From assembly GCA_934572355.1 (NCBI GenBank), contig CAKTKV010000068.1:1-8171 (forward strand): a stretch of DNA of 8,171 nt, in the 5' to 3' direction. Made by a program: the position numbers and the translations under genes. Shown here one piece after another: positions 1 through 5,057 of this stretch. The DNA is from an uncultured Oscillospiraceae bacterium (GTDB lineage: Bacteria > Bacillota > Clostridia > Oscillospirales > Oscillospiraceae). How positions within the stretch are numbered: position 1 is the stretch's first letter; each line of letters starts with the position of its first letter. The notes under the pieces are model-generated. The model did no database searches, had not been told where the DNA came from, and was given only the letters and a program-made list of their open reading frames with translations.

Positions 1-767
1 TTGACAGCAGCAAGGATCTTTCCGTCAGCGCCGACAACAGCTGCGCCGAACTCGGTGTACATCTTGACGACGCCGTCAGCGTCAGAAGTGGGATCGGTGG
101 ACTCGGCAGCGCTGGTCTTTGCGGCGAGGCCGAGGGTGAAGGTGCCGTCAGAGGTGAAGCTCATGGTGTTGACATCGCCGCAGGCCTTGACAATGGCATT
201 GATGAAGTCAGTGATCTGCATGGTGCAGGAAGCGTAAAGGGTCTCGTCAGCAGCGACGGAGTAGCCGTGGTCGTTCTGGACGGTCTCGATAGCAGCGACT
301 TCTTCAGCGGTCTTGCCGACAACGTACTCTTCGATCGCCTTTGCCTGGGCGTCCCACTCGGCTATAGCGTTGCCGTAGGCGACCATGCCGTAATCATCGC
401 CGAGCTCCATCTTGGTCTTGAACTCAGCCGCGGTGTCGACAGTGCCTTCGGAGATATCCATCTTGCTCTGTGCGCAGTCGAGACGGCAGGAAACTATCTT
501 GCCCTCGGCATCGAGAACGACGGCGGCGACAGTAGCGTCGACCTGAGCATTGCCGGTCTTAGAAGAATCCATGTTGAGGGAAACGCCCATGCCGAGAGTG
601 TACTCACCGCCGGCAGCGGGAGCTTCGGTCGCTGCATCAGCAGCAGGAGCCTCGGTAGCTGCATCGGCAGCGGGGGCTTCGGTCGCCGCGGGGGCGGCGG
701 ACTGGCCGCAGGCAGCCAGCGCAAAAATCATGCAAAGTGCAAGAACAAGTGCAAGAATCTTTTTCAT
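1..767 (-). CDS. Secreted lipoprotein of unknown function with Ala-rich linker and internal duplication (3' end cut off)
   Basis: The first 255 residues are visible; the frame runs open off the left edge. Residues 1-20 are a lipoprotein signal: MKK, a hydrophobic core, then lipobox L17-A18-A19-C20, so the mature protein should be lipid-anchored on the outer face of the membrane. Residues 29-52 are a low-complexity Ala/Pro/Glu linker of three 9-residue units (TEAPAADAA type). The globular part begins near 57. A pattern at about 57-94 (YTLG, then AAVVLDAEGKI) recurs at about 210-252 (FTLG, then AAVVGADGKI), so the protein seems to be two or more diverged copies of one domain, the second continuing off-window. 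Between them lie LGDDYGM (122-128) and EEYVVGKTAEEV (146-157). I recall similar duplicated lipoproteins in Clostridia but know of no demonstrated function. The start ATG has GGAGG five bases upstream and follows a consensus promoter. It faces left, is transcribed separately from the kinase gene, and may have no link to sugar salvage. Confidence 0.85.
   Translation of the reverse strand, partial: MKKILALVLALCMIFALAACGQSAAPAATEAPAADAATEAPAADAATEAPAAGGEYTLGMGVSLNMDSSKTGNAQVDATVAAVVLDAEGKIVSCRLDCAQSKMDISEGTVDTAAEFKTKMELGDDYGMVAYGNAIAEWDAQAKAIEEYVVGKTAEEVAAIETVQNDHGYSVAADETLYASCTMQITDFINAIVKACGDVNTMSFTSDGTFTLGLAAKTSAAESTDPTSDADGVVKMYTEFGAAVVGADGKILAAV
612..683 (-). repeat. 27-bp tandem repeat encoding Ala-rich lipoprotein linker
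   Basis: Nearly three units of 27 bp encode TEAPAADAA, TEAPAADAA and TEAPAA (residues 29-52), directly after the lipid-anchored cysteine. Third codon positions differ between units, so the repeat is older than a very recent slippage event, but it remains a likely site of length variation. Such linkers commonly hold a folded domain clear of the membrane and wall. Confidence 0.8.
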
Positions 768-772
768 ATTTG

Positions 773-777
773 CCTCC
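773..777 (-). promoter_or_regulatory. Ribosome binding site of the lipoprotein gene
   Basis: GGAGG on the minus strand, five bases before the ATG at 767. It is a strong Shine-Dalgarno match and fixes the start that yields the lipoprotein signal peptide. Confidence 0.8.
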
Positions 778-786
778 ATATTTTTT

Positions 787-822
787 GAGATAACTTAGTA
801 TACGAAAAACCTATCTCGTATA
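787..822 (-). promoter_or_regulatory. 5' leader with two mutually exclusive stems
   Basis: The predicted untranslated leader of the lipoprotein mRNA (about 58 nt, from near 825 to 768) contains tatacga at 799-805 complementary to tcgtata at 816-822. It also contains gagata at 787-792 complementary to tatctc at 812-817. The two stems share bases 816-817 and so cannot form fully at once. The second lies nearer the ribosome site at 773-777. Both are short and A/T rich, so a regulatory role is only a possibility. Confidence 0.3.
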
Positions 823-831
823 TCATGATGG

Positions 832-860
832 ATTATATCAGGCTTATACACGTTTGTCAA
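832..860 (-). promoter_or_regulatory. Perfect-consensus sigma-A promoter of the lipoprotein gene
   Basis: On the minus strand TTGACA (855-860) is followed by a 17-base spacer and TATAAT (832-837): both hexamers and the spacing match the vegetative consensus exactly. Transcription should start near 825, giving a leader of about 58 nt before the lipoprotein ATG at 767. Upstream of the -35 lies a 12-bp perfect A/T palindrome (872-883). The promoter suggests strong expression of the lipoprotein, independent of the upstream kinase gene. Confidence 0.85.
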
Positions 861-1014
861 TTATTCAACAATCAAAATTTTGACATTTTAGCGGGTTAAA
901 ATTGGGGCGAATACGAGCAGCTTGAACAAAGCGTTCGGATACCGTAGGGGGAGATACAGAGCAAGATGAGCATTTACCTTTCCGAGCAGGGATAGACAGG
1001 GAAGCGCATAAACG
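861..1014. other. Intergenic stretch without a gene
   Basis: Between the lipoprotein promoter and the kinase terminator I see no credible coding sequence; short frames here have no family character and stop within a dozen codons. The left part (862-902) is A/T rich and holds the palindrome tcaaaattttga (872-883) and a small inverted repeat, atttta at 885-890 with taaaat at 897-902. The right part (903-1014) is featureless to my reading. Confidence 0.6.
872..883. promoter_or_regulatory. 12-bp perfect palindrome upstream of the -35 box
   Basis: The sequence tcaaaattttga is its own reverse complement. Its near edge lies 11 bp upstream of the -35 hexamer at 855-860, centred about 52 bp before the predicted transcription start. 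It could be an operator or an UP-element-like A/T tract; A/T-rich palindromes also occur by chance. Confidence 0.3.
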
Positions 1015-1051
1015 CATAAAGCACCGGGCTGGATCAGTCCGGTGCTTTATG
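1015..1051 (-). terminator. Hairpin terminator overlapping the end of the kinase gene
   Basis: A 13-bp perfect inverted repeat (cataaagcaccgg at 1015-1027, ccggtgctttatg at 1039-1051) encloses an 11-base loop. The 5' arm on the minus strand encodes the last codons of the kinase, and the stop codon (1034-1036) lies in the loop. The run of T after the G/C core is short (GCTTTATGCGTTT on the minus strand), so termination may be partial. It ends the nagZ-kinase unit before the separately promoted lipoprotein gene. Confidence 0.65.
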
Positions 1052-1936
1052 TTTAAGACGGAGGGCCTGCTCATACGCCAACTGTGCCGCGCCCCAAAGG
1101 GCGTCGTGCGCGGGAGAAACGATCTCAGCGGCATCCTCTAACTCACGGCAGACAATGCGGCTATATACGTTGTCCGACGCGAGCAGCCCGCCAAGGAGCG
1201 CCGTGCGCGGCCTTGCCATGCCGAGCTTCCTGGACAGCGCATGCACAAGTTCGCTCAGCTCCCGGGCTTCACGGTGAAGGATCTCAAGGCTCGTCTCATC
1301 ACCGGCTGAGGCGCACTCTATGACAGACTCAGCGAAGGCCGCGATGTCCGCTTTGCTGGCCTGACTATATACATACTCTATAAGTTCGCCGATCCCTTGG
1401 GGGAAGCGACTCATCACTGCACGGCTCAGCACGCTTGGCTCGCTGCGCCCGTCGGCACTGCGCACGGCCTCCCGCAGGGCGTCACGCCCGATGGCGTAGC
1501 CGCTGCCGACGTCGTCGAGAACATGCCCGTACCCGCCGCAGCGCGCCGATACGCCGTTGCCGTTGACACCGAAGCAAATCGACCCCGTGCCGGCGATGAG
1601 GACACAGCCCGCGCCGTCCATCGCGCCGCGCAGGGCGATCTCATGGTCGCCGCAGAGGCGCAGTACGCCGCGGAAATGCGCAAGCTCAAGCTGCCGGTGT
1701 ATTATTCTCTCTGTCTGCGGGAGCGACAGTCCCGCCGCGCCGATGCACAGCGCGGCGCACTCGCTCATATCTCCGCAGGCGGCAAACACCTCATCTAAGC
1801 GCGCACCGAAAGCGTCCGCGCCGATGGCGGAGATGTTGAACGCGCCGAAGCTCTCACGGCGGATAAAGCTATTATCCGCATCACGTATTTCAAGGCGCGT
1901 CGATGTGCCGCCGCCGTCTATTCCAGCAATGAACAT
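1034..1936 (-). CDS. BadF/BadG/BcrA/BcrD-type amino-sugar kinase (GlcNAc and/or MurNAc kinase, MurK/NagK-like)
   Basis: Predicted cytoplasmic ATP-dependent kinase of 300 residues, ASKHA fold. Visible motifs: phosphate-1 loop GIDGGGTST (5-13); GAAGL (66-70); GDHEIALRGA (96-105), where D97 sits at the usual catalytic base position; phosphate-2 loop IAGTGSICFG (114-123); GGYGHVLDDVGSGYAIG (134-150), the family's glycine-rich lid segment; and the adenosine segment LLGGLLAS (247-254). The frame stays open upstream to 2038, but that stretch lies within nagZ. The ATG at 1936 has GGGAG and GAGGAG just upstream and places the GIDGGGT loop at the N-terminus, as is normal. It follows nagZ by 14 bp, so the two are co-transcribed and perhaps translationally coupled. 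In Clostridium acetobutylicum a kinase of this family, MurK, phosphorylates MurNAc and GlcNAc. The same role fits here, but GlcNAc-only or glucosamine kinase activity cannot be excluded from sequence. Confidence 0.88.
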   Translation of the reverse strand: MFIAGIDGGGTSTRLEIRDADNSFIRRESFGAFNISAIGADAFGARLDEVFAACGDMSECAALCIGAAGLSLPQTERIIHRQLELAHFRGVLRLCGDHEIALRGAMDGAGCVLIAGTGSICFGVNGNGVSARCGGYGHVLDDVGSGYAIGRDALREAVRSADGRSEPSVLSRAVMSRFPQGIGELIEYVYSQASKADIAAFAESVIECASAGDETSLEILHREARELSELVHALSRKLGMARPRTALLGGLLASDNVYSRIVCRELEDAAEIVSPAHDALWGAAQLAYEQALRLKHKAPD

Positions 1937-1950
1937 ATCTCTCCCGCTCC

Positions 1951-3477
1951 TCACAGTCTGACGGGCATCACGCCGCCGCATGCCCCGCCGGAGAACACCT
2001 CTGTAAGCGCGGCGAGGCTGTCTGCCGTATAGTCCCATGCTGCGACACGGTGTATGCCGTGCGGGAGCTGGGCAAGGTCATAGGGATTTCTCAGGGCGGC
2101 AACGGTCATATCATGTCCCGACGCAGCCAGCGCGCGTGCAAGGGCGAGCTGACCTTCATAAATATGGGCATTGCAGGTCGACATTATTATATTCCCGCAG
2201 CCATTGGCAGCCTCAACGATGCGCGAGATCTCCGATGCGTCCGGGTCAAGCGAGCAGGTGACATATTTCCCACCGAAGCGGCGGTGCATATACTCTGCAA
2301 ACGGCAGTGCGTCTGTGCTGTCATTTGCCGCCTGGGTGACGCGGTAATCGGCGCAGCCGCAGAAGAAAGTATTCTCATCCGCGCGGCTGACCGTGCCGTC
2401 AAGCGCAGTGATGGCGCGGCGGGAGATATCCCGCACTGCGGCAAAGTCCTCCGGGCGGCCGCACAGCTCGGGTGCTGCGTCCGTAAAGGCATACTTTGTC
2501 TTTGCATTGAGGATGCGCGCGACGCTCTCTGCCATATCCGTTTCGTCAAATTCACCGCGCTCGGCGGCGGCAAACACTGCCGCGGCGCTCTCGCGCTGGA
2601 GAGCGATATCGCTGCTCACGAAGACGATATCCACCCCGGCACGGAGCGCGGCGGCGACGCCGTCTGCGGTGCCGTAGTGTTTGCGTATCGCGTCCATCAC
2701 CATGCAGTCGGAGAGCGTCAGACCATTGAAGCCAAGCCGCCCGCGCAGTATGCCGCGCATGATCGTTCTCGACATCGTCGCGGGTACATTCTCTTTCTCA
2801 ATCTGCGGGAAGAGAATGTGACTGCTCATAATGGCAGGGATGCCCGACTCTATCGCGGCGCGGAATGGCAGAAGCTCGGTCTCCTCAAGCTCCGCAAGCG
2901 GCTTGTCTATGCACGGCAGCCCAAGGTGGGAGTCGACCGCGGTATCGCCGTGGCCGGGAAAGTGCTTGCCGCAGCAGAGAACTCCCGCATCGGCATATCC
3001 GCGCACGGCCTCGCGGGCAAGCGCGGCGACGCGCGCGGCGTCATCGCCGAAGCTGCGCACCCCGATAACGGGGTTGCGGCGGTTGCTGTTGACATCCAGC
3101 ACGGGCGCAAGGTTGAAGTTCACGCCCACGCCGCGCAGCTGGCGCGCGGTCATCGCGGCGGCGGTATACGCGTCCCCGATGCGCCCCGTCGCGGCGATGG
3201 CCATGTTGCCCGGAACGTTCACCGCGTCTGGCGCAAGGCGCGTGACCATGCCGCCCTCCTGGTCGATCGTAATGAAGGCCGGGTGTCCGGTCTCGGCAAT
3301 AATGAGCGACTGGAGCTCCCGGCACAGCCGGCGGAGCTGGTCGTTGTTTTCAATATTCCGTCGGAACAGTATAACATTGCCGATCTTATACTCATGCACG
3401 AGCGCGGCAAATTCCTCTGGGATGGACGTGCCTTCAAAGCCGAAGGCGAGCCGCTGCCCAAGCAAAATTTTATCCAT
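1951..3477 (-). CDS. nagZ: Beta-N-acetylglucosaminidase, GH3 family, cytoplasmic (NagZ)
   Basis: Predicted to hydrolyse terminal beta-1,4-linked GlcNAc from muropeptide sugars such as GlcNAc-MurNAc or GlcNAc-anhydroMurNAc. The protein has 508 residues. The GH3 barrel covers about 1-335: IDQEGGMVTRL (71-81), NLAPVLDVN (122-130), and the NagZ signature KHFPGHGDTAVDSHLGLP (171-188) with the D182/H184 pair proposed as acid/base in this family. The nucleophile is expected to be D257 in LSDCMVMDAI. Residues about 340-508 form a C-terminal alpha/beta domain ending in PYDL and GGVMPVRL, as in two-domain Gram-positive NagZ; proteobacterial NagZ lacks this domain. There is no signal peptide: the GH3 fold begins almost at residue 1, unlike secreted Bacillus NagZ. 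The frame is open for 163 codons upstream, but AAGGAG six bases before this ATG, and family homology starting here, fix the start. It is first in a unit with the kinase gene and divergent from anmK. Confidence 0.95.
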   Translation of the reverse strand: MDKILLGQRLAFGFEGTSIPEEFAALVHEYKIGNVILFRRNIENNDQLRRLCRELQSLIIAETGHPAFITIDQEGGMVTRLAPDAVNVPGNMAIAATGRIGDAYTAAAMTARQLRGVGVNFNLAPVLDVNSNRRNPVIGVRSFGDDAARVAALAREAVRGYADAGVLCCGKHFPGHGDTAVDSHLGLPCIDKPLAELEETELLPFRAAIESGIPAIMSSHILFPQIEKENVPATMSRTIMRGILRGRLGFNGLTLSDCMVMDAIRKHYGTADGVAAALRAGVDIVFVSSDIALQRESAAAVFAAAERGEFDETDMAESVARILNAKTKYAFTDAAPELCGRPEDFAAVRDISRRAITALDGTVSRADENTFFCGCADYRVTQAANDSTDALPFAEYMHRRFGGKYVTCSLDPDASEISRIVEAANGCGNIIMSTCNAHIYEGQLALARALAASGHDMTVAALRNPYDLAQLPHGIHRVAAWDYTADSLAALTEVFSGGACGGVMPVRL

Positions 3478-3483
3478 GTTCTT

Positions 3484-3489
3484 CTCCTT
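3484..3489 (-). promoter_or_regulatory. Ribosome binding site that fixes the nagZ start
   Basis: AAGGAG on the minus strand, six bases before the ATG at 3477. It settles the start in a frame that stays open far upstream into the antisense of anmK. Next to it is an 8-bp direct repeat (cttctgta at 3488-3495 and 3496-3503), which overlaps the ribosome site by two bases and whose role is unknown. Confidence 0.8.
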
Positions 3490-3513
3490 CTGTACTTCTG
3501 TACATACCGTCAG

Positions 3514-3542
3514 TTGACAAACACTGTTCAGCGTAATAAACT
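3514..3542 (+). promoter_or_regulatory. Promoter of anmK in the nagZ-anmK divergent region
   Basis: TTGACA (3514-3519), a 17-base spacer and TAAACT (3537-3542, four of six consensus bases). Transcription would start near 3549, leaving a leader of about 37 nt before the anmK ATG at 3586. An imperfect dyad, TGACAAACACTGTTCA (3516-3531), overlaps the -35 and could be an operator. The 108-bp gap must also hold the nagZ promoter on the other strand, for which I found no convincing match. The first nine bases, TTGACAAAC, also occur at the lipoprotein promoter. Confidence 0.6.
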
Positions 3543-3556
3543 TCAAATCAATATCT

Positions 3557-3571
3557 GCCGCGTCGAGCGGC
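3557..3571 (+). promoter_or_regulatory. Small G/C hairpin in the anmK leader
   Basis: gccgc (3557-3561) and gcggc (3567-3571) pair around a five-base loop, six bases before the G-rich ribosome site of anmK (around 3577-3582). It may modulate translation initiation or be incidental; five G/C pairs are few. Confidence 0.3.
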
Positions 3572-3585
3572 GAGTTGGGGGATAT

Positions 3586-4773
3586 ATGGAGCATCCGATA
3601 GAAGCAATTATAAACAAGCCGTCCCGCCTTGTCATCGGCTTTATGTCCGGCACGAGTGCCGACGGGATAGATGCCGTCCTTGCCGAGATACATGGGCACG
3701 GCACGGCAACGCGCGTGAAGCAGCGCGATTTTGTGTTCACTTCGTTTGCGCCCGAAGTCCGCGCGGAGATACTGCGCCTTGCAAGCGGCGGCAGCGCGAC
3801 TGCGGCAGATTTCTGCCGCATGAACTTCCTCTTGGGCGAGCTTTACTGTGAGGCAGGACGCGCGCTCTGTAGGCACGCCGGGGTCAGCGCGGATGATATC
3901 GACCTCATCGGCAATCACGGACAGACCTTCTGGCACATACCGAATGAGGAGGAATATCTGGGACATAAGCTGCGCAGCACGCTCCAGTTGGGCGAAAATG
4001 CGGTGCTCGTCGAGGAATTCTCATGCCCGGTCGTGGGGGACTTCCGCGTAAGAGATATGGCGGCGGGCGGGCTCGGCGCGCCGCTCGTGCCGTATACGGA
4101 GTTTCTGCTCTACCGCAGTGAGACAGAGTGCATCGCCCTGCAAAACATCGGCGGGATAGGCAACATCAGCTTTCTCCCCGCCGGGTGCGGTTTGGACGAC
4201 GTCCTTGCGTTTGACACCGGGCCGGGCAACATGGTCATGGACGCTGTCACCGCGCGCCTGACGGATGGCGCGGCGGCCTACGACGCGGGCGGCGCGCTCG
4301 CCGCGCAGGGGCACGTAAGTGAAAAGCTCCTGCGGCGCATGCTGAACGACCCATACCTTGCGCAGCGCCCGCCAAAAACGACAGGGCGCGAGCGCTACGG
4401 CGCGGATTATACCGCATCGCTCTGCGCATGCGCCGAGGCTGAGGGCATCCGGCTTTTGGACGTGCTCGCAACGGCGACGCGCTTTACCGCGGAGTGCATA
4501 GCCGCGGCGGTGCGCGACTATGCGCCGGAGCCTCCTGCCCGCCTCATCGTCGGCGGAGGCGGAGCGCTGAACGCGACGCTCATGGGGCACATCCGACAGC
4601 TGCTGCCGGGGTGCAGGGTAATGACGAATGAGGAGCTGGGCTTTGACGGCAACGCAAAGGAGGCTCTCGCCTTTGCCATACTCGCGAATGAGACCATCTT
4701 TGCCCACGCCAACAACGTGCCGTCCGTGACCGGGGCAAAGCACCCGGTGGTCATGGGCAAGATAAGTTTATAA
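3586..4773 (+). CDS. anmK: Anhydro-N-acetylmuramic acid kinase (AnmK)
   Basis: Predicted to open the 1,6-anhydro bond of anhydroMurNAc and phosphorylate it with ATP, giving MurNAc-6-phosphate, the substrate of MurQ. AnhydroMurNAc arises from lytic transglycosylase cleavage of peptidoglycan. The protein has 395 residues (E. coli AnmK about 370). Motifs: ATP-binding GFMSGTSADGID (18-29), NHGQTFWH (110-117), GDFRVRDMAAGGLGAPLVPY (151-170), NIGGIGNIS (187-195), FDTGPGNMVMDA (209-220) where D210 should be the catalytic base, VGGGGALN (322-329), and a C-terminal stretch with FDGNAKEALAFAIL (353-366). All are as expected for the family. The frame is open far upstream, but that part is antisense to nagZ. 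The ATG at 3586 follows a G-rich ribosome site (GGGGGA, non-canonical) and a promoter at 3514-3542, and puts MSGTS at residue 20. It is a single-gene unit, divergent from nagZ and convergent with the murQ operon, whose product completes the pathway. Confidence 0.95.
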   Translation: MEHPIEAIINKPSRLVIGFMSGTSADGIDAVLAEIHGHGTATRVKQRDFVFTSFAPEVRAEILRLASGGSATAADFCRMNFLLGELYCEAGRALCRHAGVSADDIDLIGNHGQTFWHIPNEEEYLGHKLRSTLQLGENAVLVEEFSCPVVGDFRVRDMAAGGLGAPLVPYTEFLLYRSETECIALQNIGGIGNISFLPAGCGLDDVLAFDTGPGNMVMDAVTARLTDGAAAYDAGGALAAQGHVSEKLLRRMLNDPYLAQRPPKTTGRERYGADYTASLCACAEAEGIRLLDVLATATRFTAECIAAAVRDYAPEPPARLIVGGGGALNATLMGHIRQLLPGCRVMTNEELGFDGNAKEALAFAILANETIFAHANNVPSVTGAKHPVVMGKISL

Positions 4774-4819
4774 AACGCTTGTCAAAAAAGTCCCATGAGG
4801 ACTTTTTCGACCGCGTTTT
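4772..4819 (+). terminator. A/T-armed hairpin directly after anmK
   Basis: The core is aaaaagtcc (4785-4793) with ggacttttt (4799-4807) around a five-base loop. Outer arms aaaacgc (4772-4778) and gcgtttt (4813-4819) also pair, with a small internal mismatch between, making a 48-nt imperfect hairpin that begins inside the anmK stop codon. The A tract before and T tract after the short G/C core suit a two-way terminator between convergent units. The G/C core is only about five pairs, so efficiency is uncertain. It may also be the first arm of the larger hairpin cluster that follows. Confidence 0.5.
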
Positions 4820-4891
4820 CCGCCGAGCATTTTGAAAGCATTCAAAATGCTATTATCGAAAGCCTTGATATGTCAAGGCTTTCGACGGCGG
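4820..4891. repeat. Three-way junction: outer stem enclosing two perfect hairpins
   Basis: The outer stem ccgccg (4820-4825) and cggcgg (4886-4891) encloses two hairpins. The first is agcattttga (4826-4835) with tcaaaatgct (4842-4851), 10 bp, loop 6. The second is cgaaagccttga (4857-4868) with tcaaggctttcg (4873-4884), 12 bp, loop 4. All stems are perfect, and their unpaired joints total only six bases. Either strand could fold into a cloverleaf-like shape. No tRNA features (no acceptor CCA, no T-loop) are present. Confidence 0.6.
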
Positions 4892-4901
4892 CTTATCCAA
4901 T

Positions 4902-4925
4902 TTGAGGTGGGCCTTGCCCCCTCAA
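4902..4925. repeat. Fourth hairpin of the intergenic cluster
   Basis: ttgagg-t-gggc (4902-4912) pairs with gccc-cctcaa (4916-4925) as a 10-bp stem with one bulged base and a three-base loop. It is followed by a C-rich stretch, not a T tract, so it does not look like a terminator. Confidence 0.5.
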
Positions 4926-5004
4926 GCTCCCCCGCTGCTCTGTTATCAAGCTTCAAAGCATAGTTTTTGACAGCCTGATAATATAAGATAAGTCTGTAAT
5001 TGTC

Positions 5005-5050
5005 AAAGAGGCTGTAATGGTATGCTATACGCATCGGTTACAGCCTCTTT
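5005..5050. terminator. Bidirectional terminator between anmK and murQ
   Basis: A 13-bp perfect inverted repeat, aaagaggctgtaa (5005-5017) and ttacagcctcttt (5038-5050), encloses a 20-base loop with a further atgc/gcat pairing. It begins seven bases after the murQ stop codon (5058-5060) on the minus strand. The plus-strand exit is T rich (TTTTATTTATT), the minus-strand exit less so (CTCTTTGACAATT). It should end the murQ operon and back up the anmK terminator. Confidence 0.75.
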
Positions 5051-5057
5051 TATTTAT

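Larger units (their letters stand above)
4780..4972. repeat. Hairpin-rich 193-bp intergenic element bracketed by a 9-bp inverted repeat (possible MITE-like or dispersed repeat)
   Basis: The segment starts with tgtcaaaaa (4780-4788) and ends with the exact complement tttttgaca (4964-4972). Inside are four successive stem-loops and no coding frame of any character. Such density of near-perfect stems is not needed for termination alone and resembles dispersed palindromic intergenic repeats or a small non-autonomous element. I see no target-site duplication at the ends, and only one copy is in the window, so the mobile interpretation is unproven. It fills most of the gap between the convergent ends of anmK and murQ. 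Confidence 0.4.

Noticed and set aside
267..788. A 173-residue plus-strand frame across the lipoprotein gene.
   Set aside because: It is the complement of a convincing lipoprotein with signal peptide, ribosome site and consensus promoter; its Gly/Ser-rich part is just the reverse reading of the Ala-rich repeat.
865..1134. An 89-codon minus-strand frame crossing the kinase end and the intergenic region.
   Set aside because: It overlaps the kinase in another frame and the terminator, and has low-complexity composition and no recognisable motif.
2050..3585. A plus-strand frame open for over 500 codons, antisense to nagZ and continuing in frame into anmK, which would give a 907-residue protein.
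   Set aside because: It mirrors nagZ codons in a GC-biased genome, lacks any family character before residue 513, and anmK has its own promoter, ribosome site and normal-length start at 3586. No coding claim is justified.
3478..3966. A 163-codon minus-strand extension upstream of the nagZ ATG.
   Set aside because: It is antisense to the start of anmK, shows no signal peptide or GH3 character, and a strong AAGGAG site plus homology begin at 3477.
4820..4891. A tRNA or tRNA-like gene suggested by the cloverleaf-like fold.
   Set aside because: Only two inner arms exist, and there are no conserved D-loop or T-loop bases, no plausible anticodon arm and no CCA end.
4967..5000. A TTGACA (4967-4972) as a -35 box for a plus-strand transcript into the murQ antisense.
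   Set aside because: No acceptable -10 hexamer lies at 16-18 bases; the A/T-rich gataatataag stretch is too close. The hexamer is also part of the inverted-repeat end.
4780..5050. A CRISPR array suggested by repeated palindromes.
   Set aside because: The stems differ from each other in sequence, there are no regular identical repeats or spacers, and no cas gene is present.
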